Assembly (NCBI GenBank): GCA_025456495.1
Contig: JALOKO010000215.1
Span: 1 to 6,794, forward strand
Reading direction: 5' to 3'
From: Bryobacterales bacterium
GTDB lineage: Bacteria; Acidobacteriota; Terriglobia; Bryobacterales; Bryobacteraceae
Length of the DNA: 6,794 nt
The notes under the pieces were generated by a model that ran no database searches, was not told the DNA's origin, and saw only the letters and a program-made list of their open reading frames with translations. Below, in pieces: positions 1-6,683 of this stretch; positions within the stretch are counted from its first letter, which is position 1; the number at the start of each line of letters is the position of its first letter. A program made the translations under genes and the position numbers.

Positions 1-1
1 T

Positions 2-190
2 GCCGAGGCCGAAGATGCGGTGCAAGACGCCTATCTTGCGGCCTTCACCCGGCTGGATCAGTTTCGCGGCGAGTCGCGCTTTTCAACATGGCTCATCCGT
101 ATCACCATCAACGCGGCGCGAATGCGCGCCCGTGCTGCCCGGCCCCAAGAGGAGTATGATACCGTGCTTGAACGGGATGCGACCGACAGC
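2..190 (+). pseudogene. ECF sigma factor fragment, region 2 only
   Basis: The translation begins AEAEDAVQDAYLAAF, continues LDQFRGESRFSTWLIRITIN and then enters a basic AARMRARAARP stretch. This is the classical order of sigma-70 region 2.2 to 2.4 in ECF sigma factors (core RNA polymerase binding, then -10 recognition). The segment up to region 2.1 lies off the left edge. Region 4, which reads the -35 element and follows after a short linker, is missing: receptor sequence replaces it at roughly bases 165-210. I cannot place the exact breakpoint by eye. No anti-sigma gene is seen next to it. The fragment is recognised with confidence; its specific sigma subgroup is not. Confidence 0.72.
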
Positions 191-1216
191 GCCGTCGTGG
201 TCTTTCCCGGCAACGGCTTTGAAGGCAGCGACCGTGTCCCTCGCGTAGCCAACTACAGTCTATCGGTGCAACAGGACATCGGCTGGAACACCGTGGTGGA
301 CGTTGGCTACGTGGGGTCAGTAGGACGAAACTTGATGTGGACGCGCAACATCAATCCGGTTCCGCTGGGTGCGAACTTTGACCCTGCCAACCGGGACCCC
401 TCCCAACCAGCGAGTCCGCTACCCGCGCCATTCCTGCGCCCGATCACCGGATACAACGACATCCTGATCTCAGAGCCAGCGTCGTCGTCGAATTACCACT
501 CGATGCAGGTGACCGCGCGGCGGCGCTTCGCGAACTCCGTGCAGTTCGGATTCGCTTGGACTTGGTCAAAGGCGATGAACTATAACGATTTCGACAATAG
601 CCCGGTAAGCGCCTTGGCGTCTCCGCGCTTCTGGAACTATGGGCTCTCCACATTCGACCGCACCCACATGGTACGGATGGACTGGACTTGGGATCTTCCG
701 AAAGCGCGCACAGGCAACGCGGCACTGAACTACGTGGTGAACAACTGGCAGCTTTCCGGCATCACGAGCTTCATCAGTGGTGAGCCCGTGAATGTTTCCT
801 GGACGAACACAACGCCCATCGACATTACCGGCACTGCATCGCAGGGTGCCCGCATCAATGTGACAGGGAACCCCATCCTGCCCAAGGGGGACCGCACCTT
901 CAGCCGCAACTTCCGCACGGAGGTATTTCAACGCCCCGCCGTGGGGACCTTCGGTAACTCCGCAACCACGCAGTTGCGCGGGCCCGGCATCAACAACTGG
1001 GACATGGTGCTGATGAAGAACCTGCCCATCCGGGAAAGCTTGCGCCTGCAGTTCCGCGCCGAAGCCTACAATGCGTTTAATCAGACGCAGTTCGCAACCT
1101 TCGACGCGGCGGCAAGGTTTGACCCGCAAGGCAACCAGGTGAACGCGCGATTTGGGGAATTCCTGAGTGCGCGTGCGCCGCGCATCATGCAGTTCGCACT
1201 GCGCATTTACTTCTAG
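2..1216 (+). CDS. Chimeric frame: ECF sigma region 2 fused to C-terminal barrel of an Oar-like TonB-dependent receptor (5' partial)
   Basis: The frame is open from the left edge, so the GTG at 20 is an internal valine (AEDAVQDAY) and not a start. It gives 404 residues in the window. Residues 1 to about 57 are sigma-70 region 2. From about residue 64 (roughly base 203 onward) the protein is an outer-membrane receptor C-terminus. Typical signatures of the acidobacterial Oar/carboxypeptidase-regulatory-like receptors are visible: VVDVGYVGSVGRN, SSNYHSMQV, WTWSKAMNYND, SFDRTHMVR, GPGINNWDMVLMKN, FRAEAYNAFNQTQF and RFGEFLSARAPRIMQFALRIYF. The last residue is phenylalanine, the usual C-terminal signal for outer-membrane barrel insertion. 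A full family member is usually around 1000 residues or more, so the N-terminal domain, plug and most strands are absent. As it stands the product could not be a working sigma factor or receptor. It may be an assembly chimera or a deletion pseudogene. The identity of both halves is well supported; the biological reality of the fusion is not. Confidence 0.75.
   Translation, partial: AEAEDAVQDAYLAAFTRLDQFRGESRFSTWLIRITINAARMRARAARPQEEYDTVLERDATDSAVVVFPGNGFEGSDRVPRVANYSLSVQQDIGWNTVVDVGYVGSVGRNLMWTRNINPVPLGANFDPANRDPSQPASPLPAPFLRPITGYNDILISEPASSSNYHSMQVTARRRFANSVQFGFAWTWSKAMNYNDFDNSPVSALASPRFWNYGLSTFDRTHMVRMDWTWDLPKARTGNAALNYVVNNWQLSGITSFISGEPVNVSWTNTTPIDITGTASQGARINVTGNPILPKGDRTFSRNFRTEVFQRPAVGTFGNSATTQLRGPGINNWDMVLMKNLPIRESLRLQFRAEAYNAFNQTQFATFDAAARFDPQGNQVNARFGEFLSARAPRIMQFALRIYF
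203..1216 (+). pseudogene. Oar-like TonB-dependent receptor, C-terminal fragment of the outer-membrane barrel
   Basis: This half spans about 337 residues and consists of alternating amphipathic strands rich in aromatic residues, ending in MQFALRIYF and a TAG stop. In the acidobacterial family these receptors carry an N-terminal carboxypeptidase-regulatory-like domain and a plug, and are often encoded near carbohydrate-degrading enzymes. That fits the glycosidase downstream. The TonB box, plug and signal peptide are not present in this frame. The intact part is free of stops and frameshifts, which argues for a recent joint (or an assembly error) and against long decay. The 5' limit given is approximate. 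Confidence 0.7.
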
Positions 1217-1234
1217 GCATTTACTCTTTTGAGC

Positions 1235-1280
1235 GAGGCAACGCCGCGGATGACGCTGCGTTGCTGCCTCTATCCGCGGC
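1235..1280. repeat. Two overlapping, mutually exclusive inverted repeats in the spacer
   Basis: One perfect 9-bp inverted repeat pairs GCCGCGGAT (1243-1251) with ATCCGCGGC (1272-1280) around a 20-base loop. A second pairs GAGGCA plus ACGC (1235-1244) with GCGT plus TGCCTC (1258-1270), with a 3-base bulge at 1262-1264. The two share bases 1243-1244, and the 3' arm of the second lies in the loop of the first, so they are alternatives. No run of T follows either stem, so this is not a standard intrinsic terminator. It sits 19 bases after the receptor stop and about 110 bases before the isomerase start, where a regulatory leader or a factor-dependent end would be plausible. The pairing is read directly; function is inference. 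Confidence 0.35.
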
Positions 1281-1372
1281 AAACCAACAAGATGCCATGA
1301 TGACCAATATGGCTATTGCGAACGCGGCTGCTAATGGAGCCTCGCCTGTCGTTGTGCGAAAGCGGATGAGCG

Positions 1373-1379
1373 AAGGAGG
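1373..1379 (+). promoter_or_regulatory. Ribosome binding site for the AraA-like isomerase
   Basis: AAGGAGG is a near-complete Shine-Dalgarno match. It lies 12 bases before the ATG at 1392 and 18 bases before the next in-frame ATG at 1398, which favours 1392. I saw no convincing -35/-10 promoter pair in the spacer. Confidence 0.7.
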
Positions 1380-1391
1380 CAGCGCAAAAGG

Positions 1392-2855
1392 ATGGGTATG
1401 TACGTAACACGAAGGAAACCTCGGACTGCCAGAGTTGGGATTTTCGGCGTCGGCTATCACGTCTACTGGCCGCAGTTTCCGGGCCTACTGGAGGAACTCC
1501 ACGCAAAGTTGGACGTGCTGGTGGGTAAGGTGCGCGCCACCGGCGTGCACGTAGAGAACTTTGGCATGGTGGATAAGGCCCAGGATGCCTACGGGCTGGC
1601 GCCGAGACTTCAGGCAGCGGATCTCGACCTGATCTTCTGCGACATGCTCACCTATGCCACGTCGGCCAGTTTTGCGGCGATCATCCGCAACGTGCAGGTG
1701 CCCGTTGTGCTGGTGGCACTGCAGCCATTGGCGGCGATGGACTATCCCCGCGCTACCACGCACATGCAGTTGGCGAATGATGATTTCTGTTCCGTGCCGG
1801 AGTTCCTGGGTGTGGCCATCCGCATGGGAAAAAAGCCGCCCGAAGTGATCCTCGGGACCTTGTATGACGACCCCCAGGCAGACGCGGAAATTGCCGCATG
1901 GTGCGATGTGGCGATGGCGCTGCACGACGTCAAGCGGGCGCGCATCGGGCACTTCGGCCATCCCATCGAACACATGCTGGACATGCAGACTGACCAGGCC
2001 TCGCTGACTGCCGCCTTCGGGTGCCACATTGTACAGACAGAAGCCGACGACCTGCTACGCTTCAGTCGAGACATCCGGGAAGAAGAAATCCAGGCCAAGA
2101 GCGCCGCGATCCTAAACCTCTTCGATACCCCAGACCCTGGGGTTGATCCAGTGACCTGCAAGCTTACAGATGAGCATCTTCGTCGCGCAGCCTTTGCCGC
2201 TGTGGCGCTCGACCGCTTCGTGACAGCGCACGAACTGGACGGCTTGGCTTACTACTATGAGGGCGAGCCAGGGAGCCAGTTGCGCGAACTGGTGACGAAC
2301 TTAATTGTGGGCAACTCGCTGCTGACTGCGGCGGGCTTTCCCATGTGCGGTGAAAGCGACCTGAAGACCTGCATCGCCATGCTCTTGATGGACCGCATGG
2401 GCATCGGCGGAAGCTTTGCCGAGTTCCATCCGGTGGACTTCAAGGAAGGCTTTGTTCTGGTGGGCCACGACGGCCCCCATCACATCAACATTGCGGAAGG
2501 GAAGCCAGTGCTGCGCTCGTTGCTGAAGTATCACGGCAAACCCGGCAGCGGCGCCAGCGTGGAGTTTCGCATCAAGGACGGCCCCATCACGATGCTCAGC
2601 ATTGGCGTGAAGGCTGATGGCAAATTCAAGTTCATCCTGGCTGAGGGCGAGAGCGTGCGCGGATTGATTCCCGCCACCGGAAATACCAACACGCGGGGCT
2701 TTTTCGGCAAGGACATCCGCAGCTTCCTGAAGCGCTGGGTGATGGAAGGTCCCACACACCATTTCGCATTGGGAGTCGGACACCGGGCCCGGACCCTTTG
2801 CCATATCGCGGATGCGCTCGGCATTGAATCAGTCGTTGTCCCCACGGAGAGTTGA
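1392..2855 (+). CDS. Divergent L-arabinose isomerase-family (AraA-like) sugar isomerase
   Basis: The 487-residue product is close to the roughly 500 residues of E. coli AraA. It has no signal peptide, so it is cytoplasmic. Aligning remembered AraA motifs by eye, GESDLKT (320-326) matches GEGDWKT, FAEFHPVDF (342-350) matches MEDYTYHF, VGHDGP (357-362) matches the GSHML segment, and GPTHHFALG (453-461) matches GGAHHTV. This places the candidate metal and catalytic residues at Glu321, Glu344, His359 and His456/457. Their spacing is very near AraA Glu306, Glu333, His350 and His450. The N-terminal half (Rossmann-like, RVGIFGVGYHVYWPQF) is poorly conserved, so substrate cannot be read off. Family members interconvert aldoses and ketoses using a divalent metal such as Mn2+. 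The gene overlaps the next one by one base, pointing to co-translation with a GH106-like glycosidase, so L-arabinose, L-fucose or L-rhamnose are candidates. Family assignment is good; specific substrate is open. Confidence 0.85.
   Translation: MGMYVTRRKPRTARVGIFGVGYHVYWPQFPGLLEELHAKLDVLVGKVRATGVHVENFGMVDKAQDAYGLAPRLQAADLDLIFCDMLTYATSASFAAIIRNVQVPVVLVALQPLAAMDYPRATTHMQLANDDFCSVPEFLGVAIRMGKKPPEVILGTLYDDPQADAEIAAWCDVAMALHDVKRARIGHFGHPIEHMLDMQTDQASLTAAFGCHIVQTEADDLLRFSRDIREEEIQAKSAAILNLFDTPDPGVDPVTCKLTDEHLRRAAFAAVALDRFVTAHELDGLAYYYEGEPGSQLRELVTNLIVGNSLLTAAGFPMCGESDLKTCIAMLLMDRMGIGGSFAEFHPVDFKEGFVLVGHDGPHHINIAEGKPVLRSLLKYHGKPGSGASVEFRIKDGPITMLSIGVKADGKFKFILAEGESVRGLIPATGNTNTRGFFGKDIRSFLKRWVMEGPTHHFALGVGHRARTLCHIADALGIESVVVPTES
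2846..2850 (+). promoter_or_regulatory. Ribosome binding site and overlapping TGATG stop/start of the glycosidase gene
   Basis: GGAGA lies 4 bases before the ATG at 2855 and 7 bases before the ATG at 2858. The upstream gene's TGA (2853-2855) shares its final A with the ATG at 2855, a typical arrangement for translational coupling. A TTG at 2852 would also be in frame but is too close to the site. Choosing 2855 or 2858 changes the protein by one residue only. Confidence 0.55.
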
Positions 2856-5800
2856 TGATGAGAATCGCACGCACCGCATTTCCCCTGTTCGCCTTGCTAG
2901 CCGTGCTGGGCTTGCTGATGGCCTCCTGCAACCGGGAGACAGCCGGTGACCTTGAGGCTGGATGGCGCAACCCGCCCGCGGATGCGCGGCCGCATGCCTA
3001 CTGGCTGTGGCTGAACGGGTATGTGGATCAAAAAACAGCCCGCGAGGAACTGGATGCGATGAAGGAAGCAGGGTTCAGTGGGGTGCTGTTGTTTGATATG
3101 GGCGCGCGCGGAGACGCGTCCGCGCAGCCCCCCGCTGGCCCGGCCTTCTTGAGCGAGCCCTGGATGGCACAGATGAAGGATGCGGTTGCGCATGCGAAAC
3201 AGTTGGGCATTCAGGTGGATTTCTCTGTTGCCAGCAGTTGGGACATGGGCGGCCACTGGATTGAGCCGGAGCATGCCAGCAAGGGAATCTACATCAGCGA
3301 AACCACGGTGCAGGGCGGCGCGCCGGTGGACGTCACGCTGCCCTTTCCTGAGCCTCCGCAGGGAGCGCCATTGGGGCCAGAGGGTAAGCCAGCCTATTGG
3401 GTAGATACCGCGGTGGTGGCCCTACCCGACGTGCAGCGCGCGGCAGGCCACGATATCGTTCTGCAGCTTGACCCTCCCGCCGAGCACGTGATCTCCGCCG
3501 TGGTGATGGACCAGGGCGATCCGGGCGCCTTGCCCATCGTGCCTGCGCTGTCGCCAGTGAAGGAGTTCAGCGTTTCTGTGTCCACCACGGGGACTAATGA
3601 CGGCGATTTCCGCGAAGTCCTGCGTACCGTGTTGCCACAGGGTGCGGGTCCCCGCCGTTTTGCGCTGCCGGAAGGCACCCGCGCGCGGTACACCCGTTTG
3701 CGCCTGCTGAGTGCCTACCACGCTGACCGCAAACACTGGACGTTGGGCGAGTTTCAGGTTCTGGATGCGAGCGGAGCGAACCTGGCAGGAAGTCACGCGG
3801 CTGACCGCACCAAGAGCGGCGCGGAACTCATGCGCGGTTCGCCGGGCATCTCCGCGACGCGCACCTGGAGTGTGCACAATATCCACAACGGCGAAGCGAA
3901 CGGGCCGCGAGGGATGTATGCCACCGGCGGACCGCCGCCATTTCAGATTCCAGATGCCGTGCAGGTGGTGAACATCACCAGCAAGGTAGACCGCGAGGGC
4001 CGCCTGCGCTGGAATGACGCGCCCGCTGGCAAATGGACCATCCTGCGCTACGTGGTGATGAACACGGGTGAGCGTCTGAAGGTGCCCAGCCCGAATTCCG
4101 ATGGGTGGGCGACTGATCACCTAAGCGCGCCCGCTACGGATGCCCACATGAACTATGTGATTGCGCGGTTGCGCGAAACCTTCGGCAACGTTCAATCCAG
4201 CGGACTGCGCAACCTCTACTTGGCCAGCTATGAGGTGGTAGGCCCGGTGTGGTCCCCTGGTTTCCTGGCGGACTTTCAGCGCCTGCGCGGCTATGACATG
4301 ACGCCCTATCTGCCGGTGGTATTTGGCGCGCAGGTGGGGGATGAAGCAACCACGGAGCGTTTCCTGTTCGACTATCGCAAGACCCTCAGTGATGTGCTGA
4401 TTAGCGCCTATTACCGCGCTGCCAGTGCGGCTTCCAATCAGGCGGGCCTGGGCATCAAGTCAGAGGCGGGCGGGCCGGGACCACCCATCCACAACGTGCC
4501 TGTGGATGCCCTGCTGGCCAATAGCGCGGTGGATGAGATTCAGGGCGAGTTCTGGCCCTTCCGTCCCACGGCGGACAACCTTTGGGTGGTGAAAGAAACG
4601 GCCTCAGCCGGTCACCTTTACGGCAAGCCGCGTGTCCACATGGAGGCCTTCACCTCCACGGATCATTGGCGCGAAGGGCCGCAGGACCTGAAGCCCAGCG
4701 CGGACCGCGTATTCACCGAGGGCGGGAACCACATGGTGTGGCACACGTGGTCACATGCTCCGCCTGATTCCGGAAAACCGGGCTGGGTATATGGCGCGGG
4801 CAGCCACGTAAACCGCAATGTTACCTGGTGGTCGAAGATCAAGCCCTTCGTGAGTTATCTTTCGCGATCGTCCTATATGCTGCAGCGAGGCCAGTTTGTG
4901 GGCGATGCGCTGTATTACTACGGCGACGGCGGCTACAAGTTTGTGCTGCCGCGGAAGGTGAAGCCCGAGCTTGGGCCTGGTTACGACTACGACTACATCA
5001 ATTCGGACGGCATCCTGAACCGGCTTCAGGTGAAGGACGGGCGCTTTGTGTATCCCGATGGCAGCAGCTACGCCGTTTTGGTGATGCCCGATAGTGAGGC
5101 GGCCGACCCGGAAGTGCTCGCAAAAATCGATGCACTGGTGAAGGCGGGAGGCACGGTAATTGGCGCCAGCCCAAAGCGCGCCGAGGGCCTGTCGAACTAT
5201 CCCGCCAGCGACGAACGCGTTCGCAGTCTGGCGTCGCAGATGTGGGCTGGACTCACCGGCCAGGGCGTCACCAGCCGCGTGCATGGGAGCGGCAAGGTGG
5301 TGTGGGGCCAGACCCCGCGCGAGGTGCTCACGTCCATGGGTATCGGTCCGGACGTGACCGCACCCGCGACCATCGACTTCATCCACCGTCGCGACCGCAA
5401 TGCGGAAATCTACTTCCTACGGAACCTTACCCATGAGCAGGTGGCAGCCACTGTGACGTTTCGGATTGATGGCAAGACACCCGAACTGTGGGACCCGGTG
5501 ACGGGCGAGATTGGGCCAGCGTTCGGAGCGCGACAAGTGGCCAAGGGACAGTTGGCAGTGCCGGTGGAGTTGGCCGGGAACGGTTCCGTTTTCGTCGTAT
5601 TCCGGCGTAACGGCACTACCTTTGCGCCGATGCCGGAAGCTCCCACAGGCCTGCCCACGCCGATCGACATTTCCAGCAACTGGACGGTGGATTTTGAGAA
5701 CGGCCCCAGCGGCGTTGCCTTCCGGGAACTGCGTTCCTGGAGCGAACGCGAGGAAGCAGCCATTCGAAGCTTTGCCGGCAATGGACGCTATCGAACCACC

Positions 5801-6151
5801 TTCCAGGTTCCGTCTGGCTGGCGAAACAACACAACGAAGGCGGAGATTGACCTTGGGAAGCTTTCCACTATCGGTGAAGTTTGGCTGAACGGAAAACCTC
5901 TGGGCATCACCTGGACGCAGCCTTTCCGGCTGGACGCCACGGCGGCATTGCGCGATGGCGAAAACGAACTGGTGGTGGAGATCACGAATACTTGGCACAA
6001 CCGCCTGGTGGCCGACGCGAAGCTACCTGCATCTGAACGCAGCACACGCACGAATGTCACCACAACCATGGGGGTTCCTTTTGCCCAGGCGGAACTGATT
6101 CCCAGTGGGCTCTTCGGGCCGGTGAAGTTAGTCGCGACCGCTCCTCGCTGA
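2855..6151 (+). CDS. Secreted lipoprotein glycoside hydrolase, GH106-like (probable alpha-L-rhamnosidase)
   Basis: The 1098-residue product (numbered from the ATG at 2855) starts with a hydrophobic signal ending LLMASC. Cys25 is the probable lipidation site, with Asn at +2, so an outer-membrane or cell-envelope lipoprotein is expected. The catalytic part begins with YWLWLNGYVD (49-58) and a TIM-barrel-like run LDAMKEAGFSGVLLFDMG (66-83) and SSWDMGGHW (127-135). A beta-rich insert at about 185-305 resembles a discoidin or jelly-roll module. Core GH106-type motifs follow: LASYEVVGPVWSPGF (456-470), IQGEFW (562-567), VHMEAFTS (594-601) and HTWSHAPP (630-637). By family analogy Glu460 and Glu597 are the general acid and base; as I recall, the characterised enzyme BT0986 uses Glu461 and Glu593. 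The C-terminus (about 940-1098) is the usual beta-sandwich with VWLNGKPLGITW and ITNTWHNRLV. The likely role is inverting hydrolysis of terminal alpha-L-rhamnose from pectin (rhamnogalacturonan) or other glycans. Family assignment is strong; linkage and substrate are inferred. Confidence 0.87.
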   Translation: MMRIARTAFPLFALLAVLGLLMASCNRETAGDLEAGWRNPPADARPHAYWLWLNGYVDQKTAREELDAMKEAGFSGVLLFDMGARGDASAQPPAGPAFLSEPWMAQMKDAVAHAKQLGIQVDFSVASSWDMGGHWIEPEHASKGIYISETTVQGGAPVDVTLPFPEPPQGAPLGPEGKPAYWVDTAVVALPDVQRAAGHDIVLQLDPPAEHVISAVVMDQGDPGALPIVPALSPVKEFSVSVSTTGTNDGDFREVLRTVLPQGAGPRRFALPEGTRARYTRLRLLSAYHADRKHWTLGEFQVLDASGANLAGSHAADRTKSGAELMRGSPGISATRTWSVHNIHNGEANGPRGMYATGGPPPFQIPDAVQVVNITSKVDREGRLRWNDAPAGKWTILRYVVMNTGERLKVPSPNSDGWATDHLSAPATDAHMNYVIARLRETFGNVQSSGLRNLYLASYEVVGPVWSPGFLADFQRLRGYDMTPYLPVVFGAQVGDEATTERFLFDYRKTLSDVLISAYYRAASAASNQAGLGIKSEAGGPGPPIHNVPVDALLANSAVDEIQGEFWPFRPTADNLWVVKETASAGHLYGKPRVHMEAFTSTDHWREGPQDLKPSADRVFTEGGNHMVWHTWSHAPPDSGKPGWVYGAGSHVNRNVTWWSKIKPFVSYLSRSSYMLQRGQFVGDALYYYGDGGYKFVLPRKVKPELGPGYDYDYINSDGILNRLQVKDGRFVYPDGSSYAVLVMPDSEAADPEVLAKIDALVKAGGTVIGASPKRAEGLSNYPASDERVRSLASQMWAGLTGQGVTSRVHGSGKVVWGQTPREVLTSMGIGPDVTAPATIDFIHRRDRNAEIYFLRNLTHEQVAATVTFRIDGKTPELWDPVTGEIGPAFGARQVAKGQLAVPVELAGNGSVFVVFRRNGTTFAPMPEAPTGLPTPIDISSNWTVDFENGPSGVAFRELRSWSEREEAAIRSFAGNGRYRTTFQVPSGWRNNTTKAEIDLGKLSTIGEVWLNGKPLGITWTQPFRLDATAALRDGENELVVEITNTWHNRLVADAKLPASERSTRTNVTTTMGVPFAQAELIPSGLFGPVKLVATAPR

Positions 6152-6265
6152 CCACTGGCGCGGACGCACGGAGGAATCGCGGTATAGTCTCTGGGTTTCC
6201 TATCGCTTTGCGCAGGAGGCCCTTGTGGCGCGTAGTGTCCTCGGAATGTTCAATCCATGAGTTTG

Positions 6266-6285
6266 GGCGATGTCTACAAATCGCC
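6266..6285. repeat. Small hairpin, 6-bp stem
   Basis: GGCGAT (6266-6271) and ATCGCC (6280-6285) form a perfect 6-bp stem with an 8-base loop, about 115 bases after the glycosidase stop. The following bases are AT-rich (CTTATTTAT at 6296-6304), but that tract starts about 10 bases after the stem, too far for a classical intrinsic terminator. It is weak and could be chance. Confidence 0.2.
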
Positions 6286-6538
6286 ATCAATCGGCCTTAT
6301 TTATCGTAACCACGGGAAATACCAGCGACAACGTGTGCAGCCTCGACGGATGCTGCTACGCTCGGTTCAACATCAGACACCACAATACAACTTAATTCGT
6401 CTCCTATGCTTCTCTTGCGAATACGAGCAAACGCATGAGTGAGAGCGCTGCAGGCGACATCACTGCGCCCCGGGACTTGCAAAGAGGCAACTTGTCCTTG
6501 ATCGTATTCCGTGCGGTCTTTGCAGAAGCAGCGATTGG

Positions 6539-6591
6539 GGGTGACCGGGTCTGTGGTGCTGTACTCCGCTTTGGTCACCCTACTTAGGGTG
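6539..6591. repeat. Three-arm inverted repeat (alternative hairpins)
   Basis: GGGTGACC (6539-6546) is the exact reverse complement of GGTCACCC (6573-6580), with a 26-base loop. The second arm overlaps another dyad, CACCCTA (6576-6582) with TAGGGTG (6585-6591), separated by only two bases. The middle arm can therefore pair either way. The second dyad also looks like a 16-base operator-type palindrome. No gene follows within the window that it could control. Confidence 0.4.
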
Positions 6592-6597
6592 GAGGTG

Positions 6598-6627
6598 GTC
6601 GCATTCGCCAAGTTGGGCGAAGGCGAC
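6598..6627. repeat. Strong stem-loop, 11 pairs with one mismatch
   Basis: GTCGC (6598-6602) pairs with GCGAC (6623-6627), and TTCGCC (6604-6609) pairs with GGCGAA (6616-6621), separated by one A/G mismatch (6603/6622). The loop is AAGTTG. It lies 6 bases after the preceding dyad. No T run follows on either strand, so an intrinsic terminator is unlikely; a structured RNA or protein-binding site remains possible. Confidence 0.45.
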
Positions 6628-6683
6628 GTGGACTCGCTGGCGCGAGGCAATTTTGATTTTGGCGTTGCGCGCGGTTGTTGGAC

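Noticed and set aside
20..22. GTG at 20 as the start of the first gene
   Set aside because: The codons before it (AEAED) continue the sigma region 2.2 motif, so the gene starts off the left edge and this GTG is an internal valine.
566..1282. Minus-strand 238-residue frame opposite the receptor fragment
   Set aside because: It is an antisense shadow of a GC-rich gene; the + frame has clear family motifs over the same bases.
4751..5386. Minus-strand 211-residue frame opposite the glycosidase
   Set aside because: Antisense shadow; the + frame contains conserved GH106-type motifs throughout.
6257..6442. Plus-strand 61-residue frame after the glycosidase
   Set aside because: No ribosome binding site, no family resemblance and mixed composition; likely chance.
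6435..6587. Plus-strand 50-residue frame starting MSESAAGDITAPRD
   Set aside because: No ribosome binding site and no recognised similarity; its stop lies in the palindrome at 6576-6591.
6585..6591. TTAGGG-like telomere motif
   Set aside because: A single copy inside a dyad, in otherwise clearly bacterial sequence.
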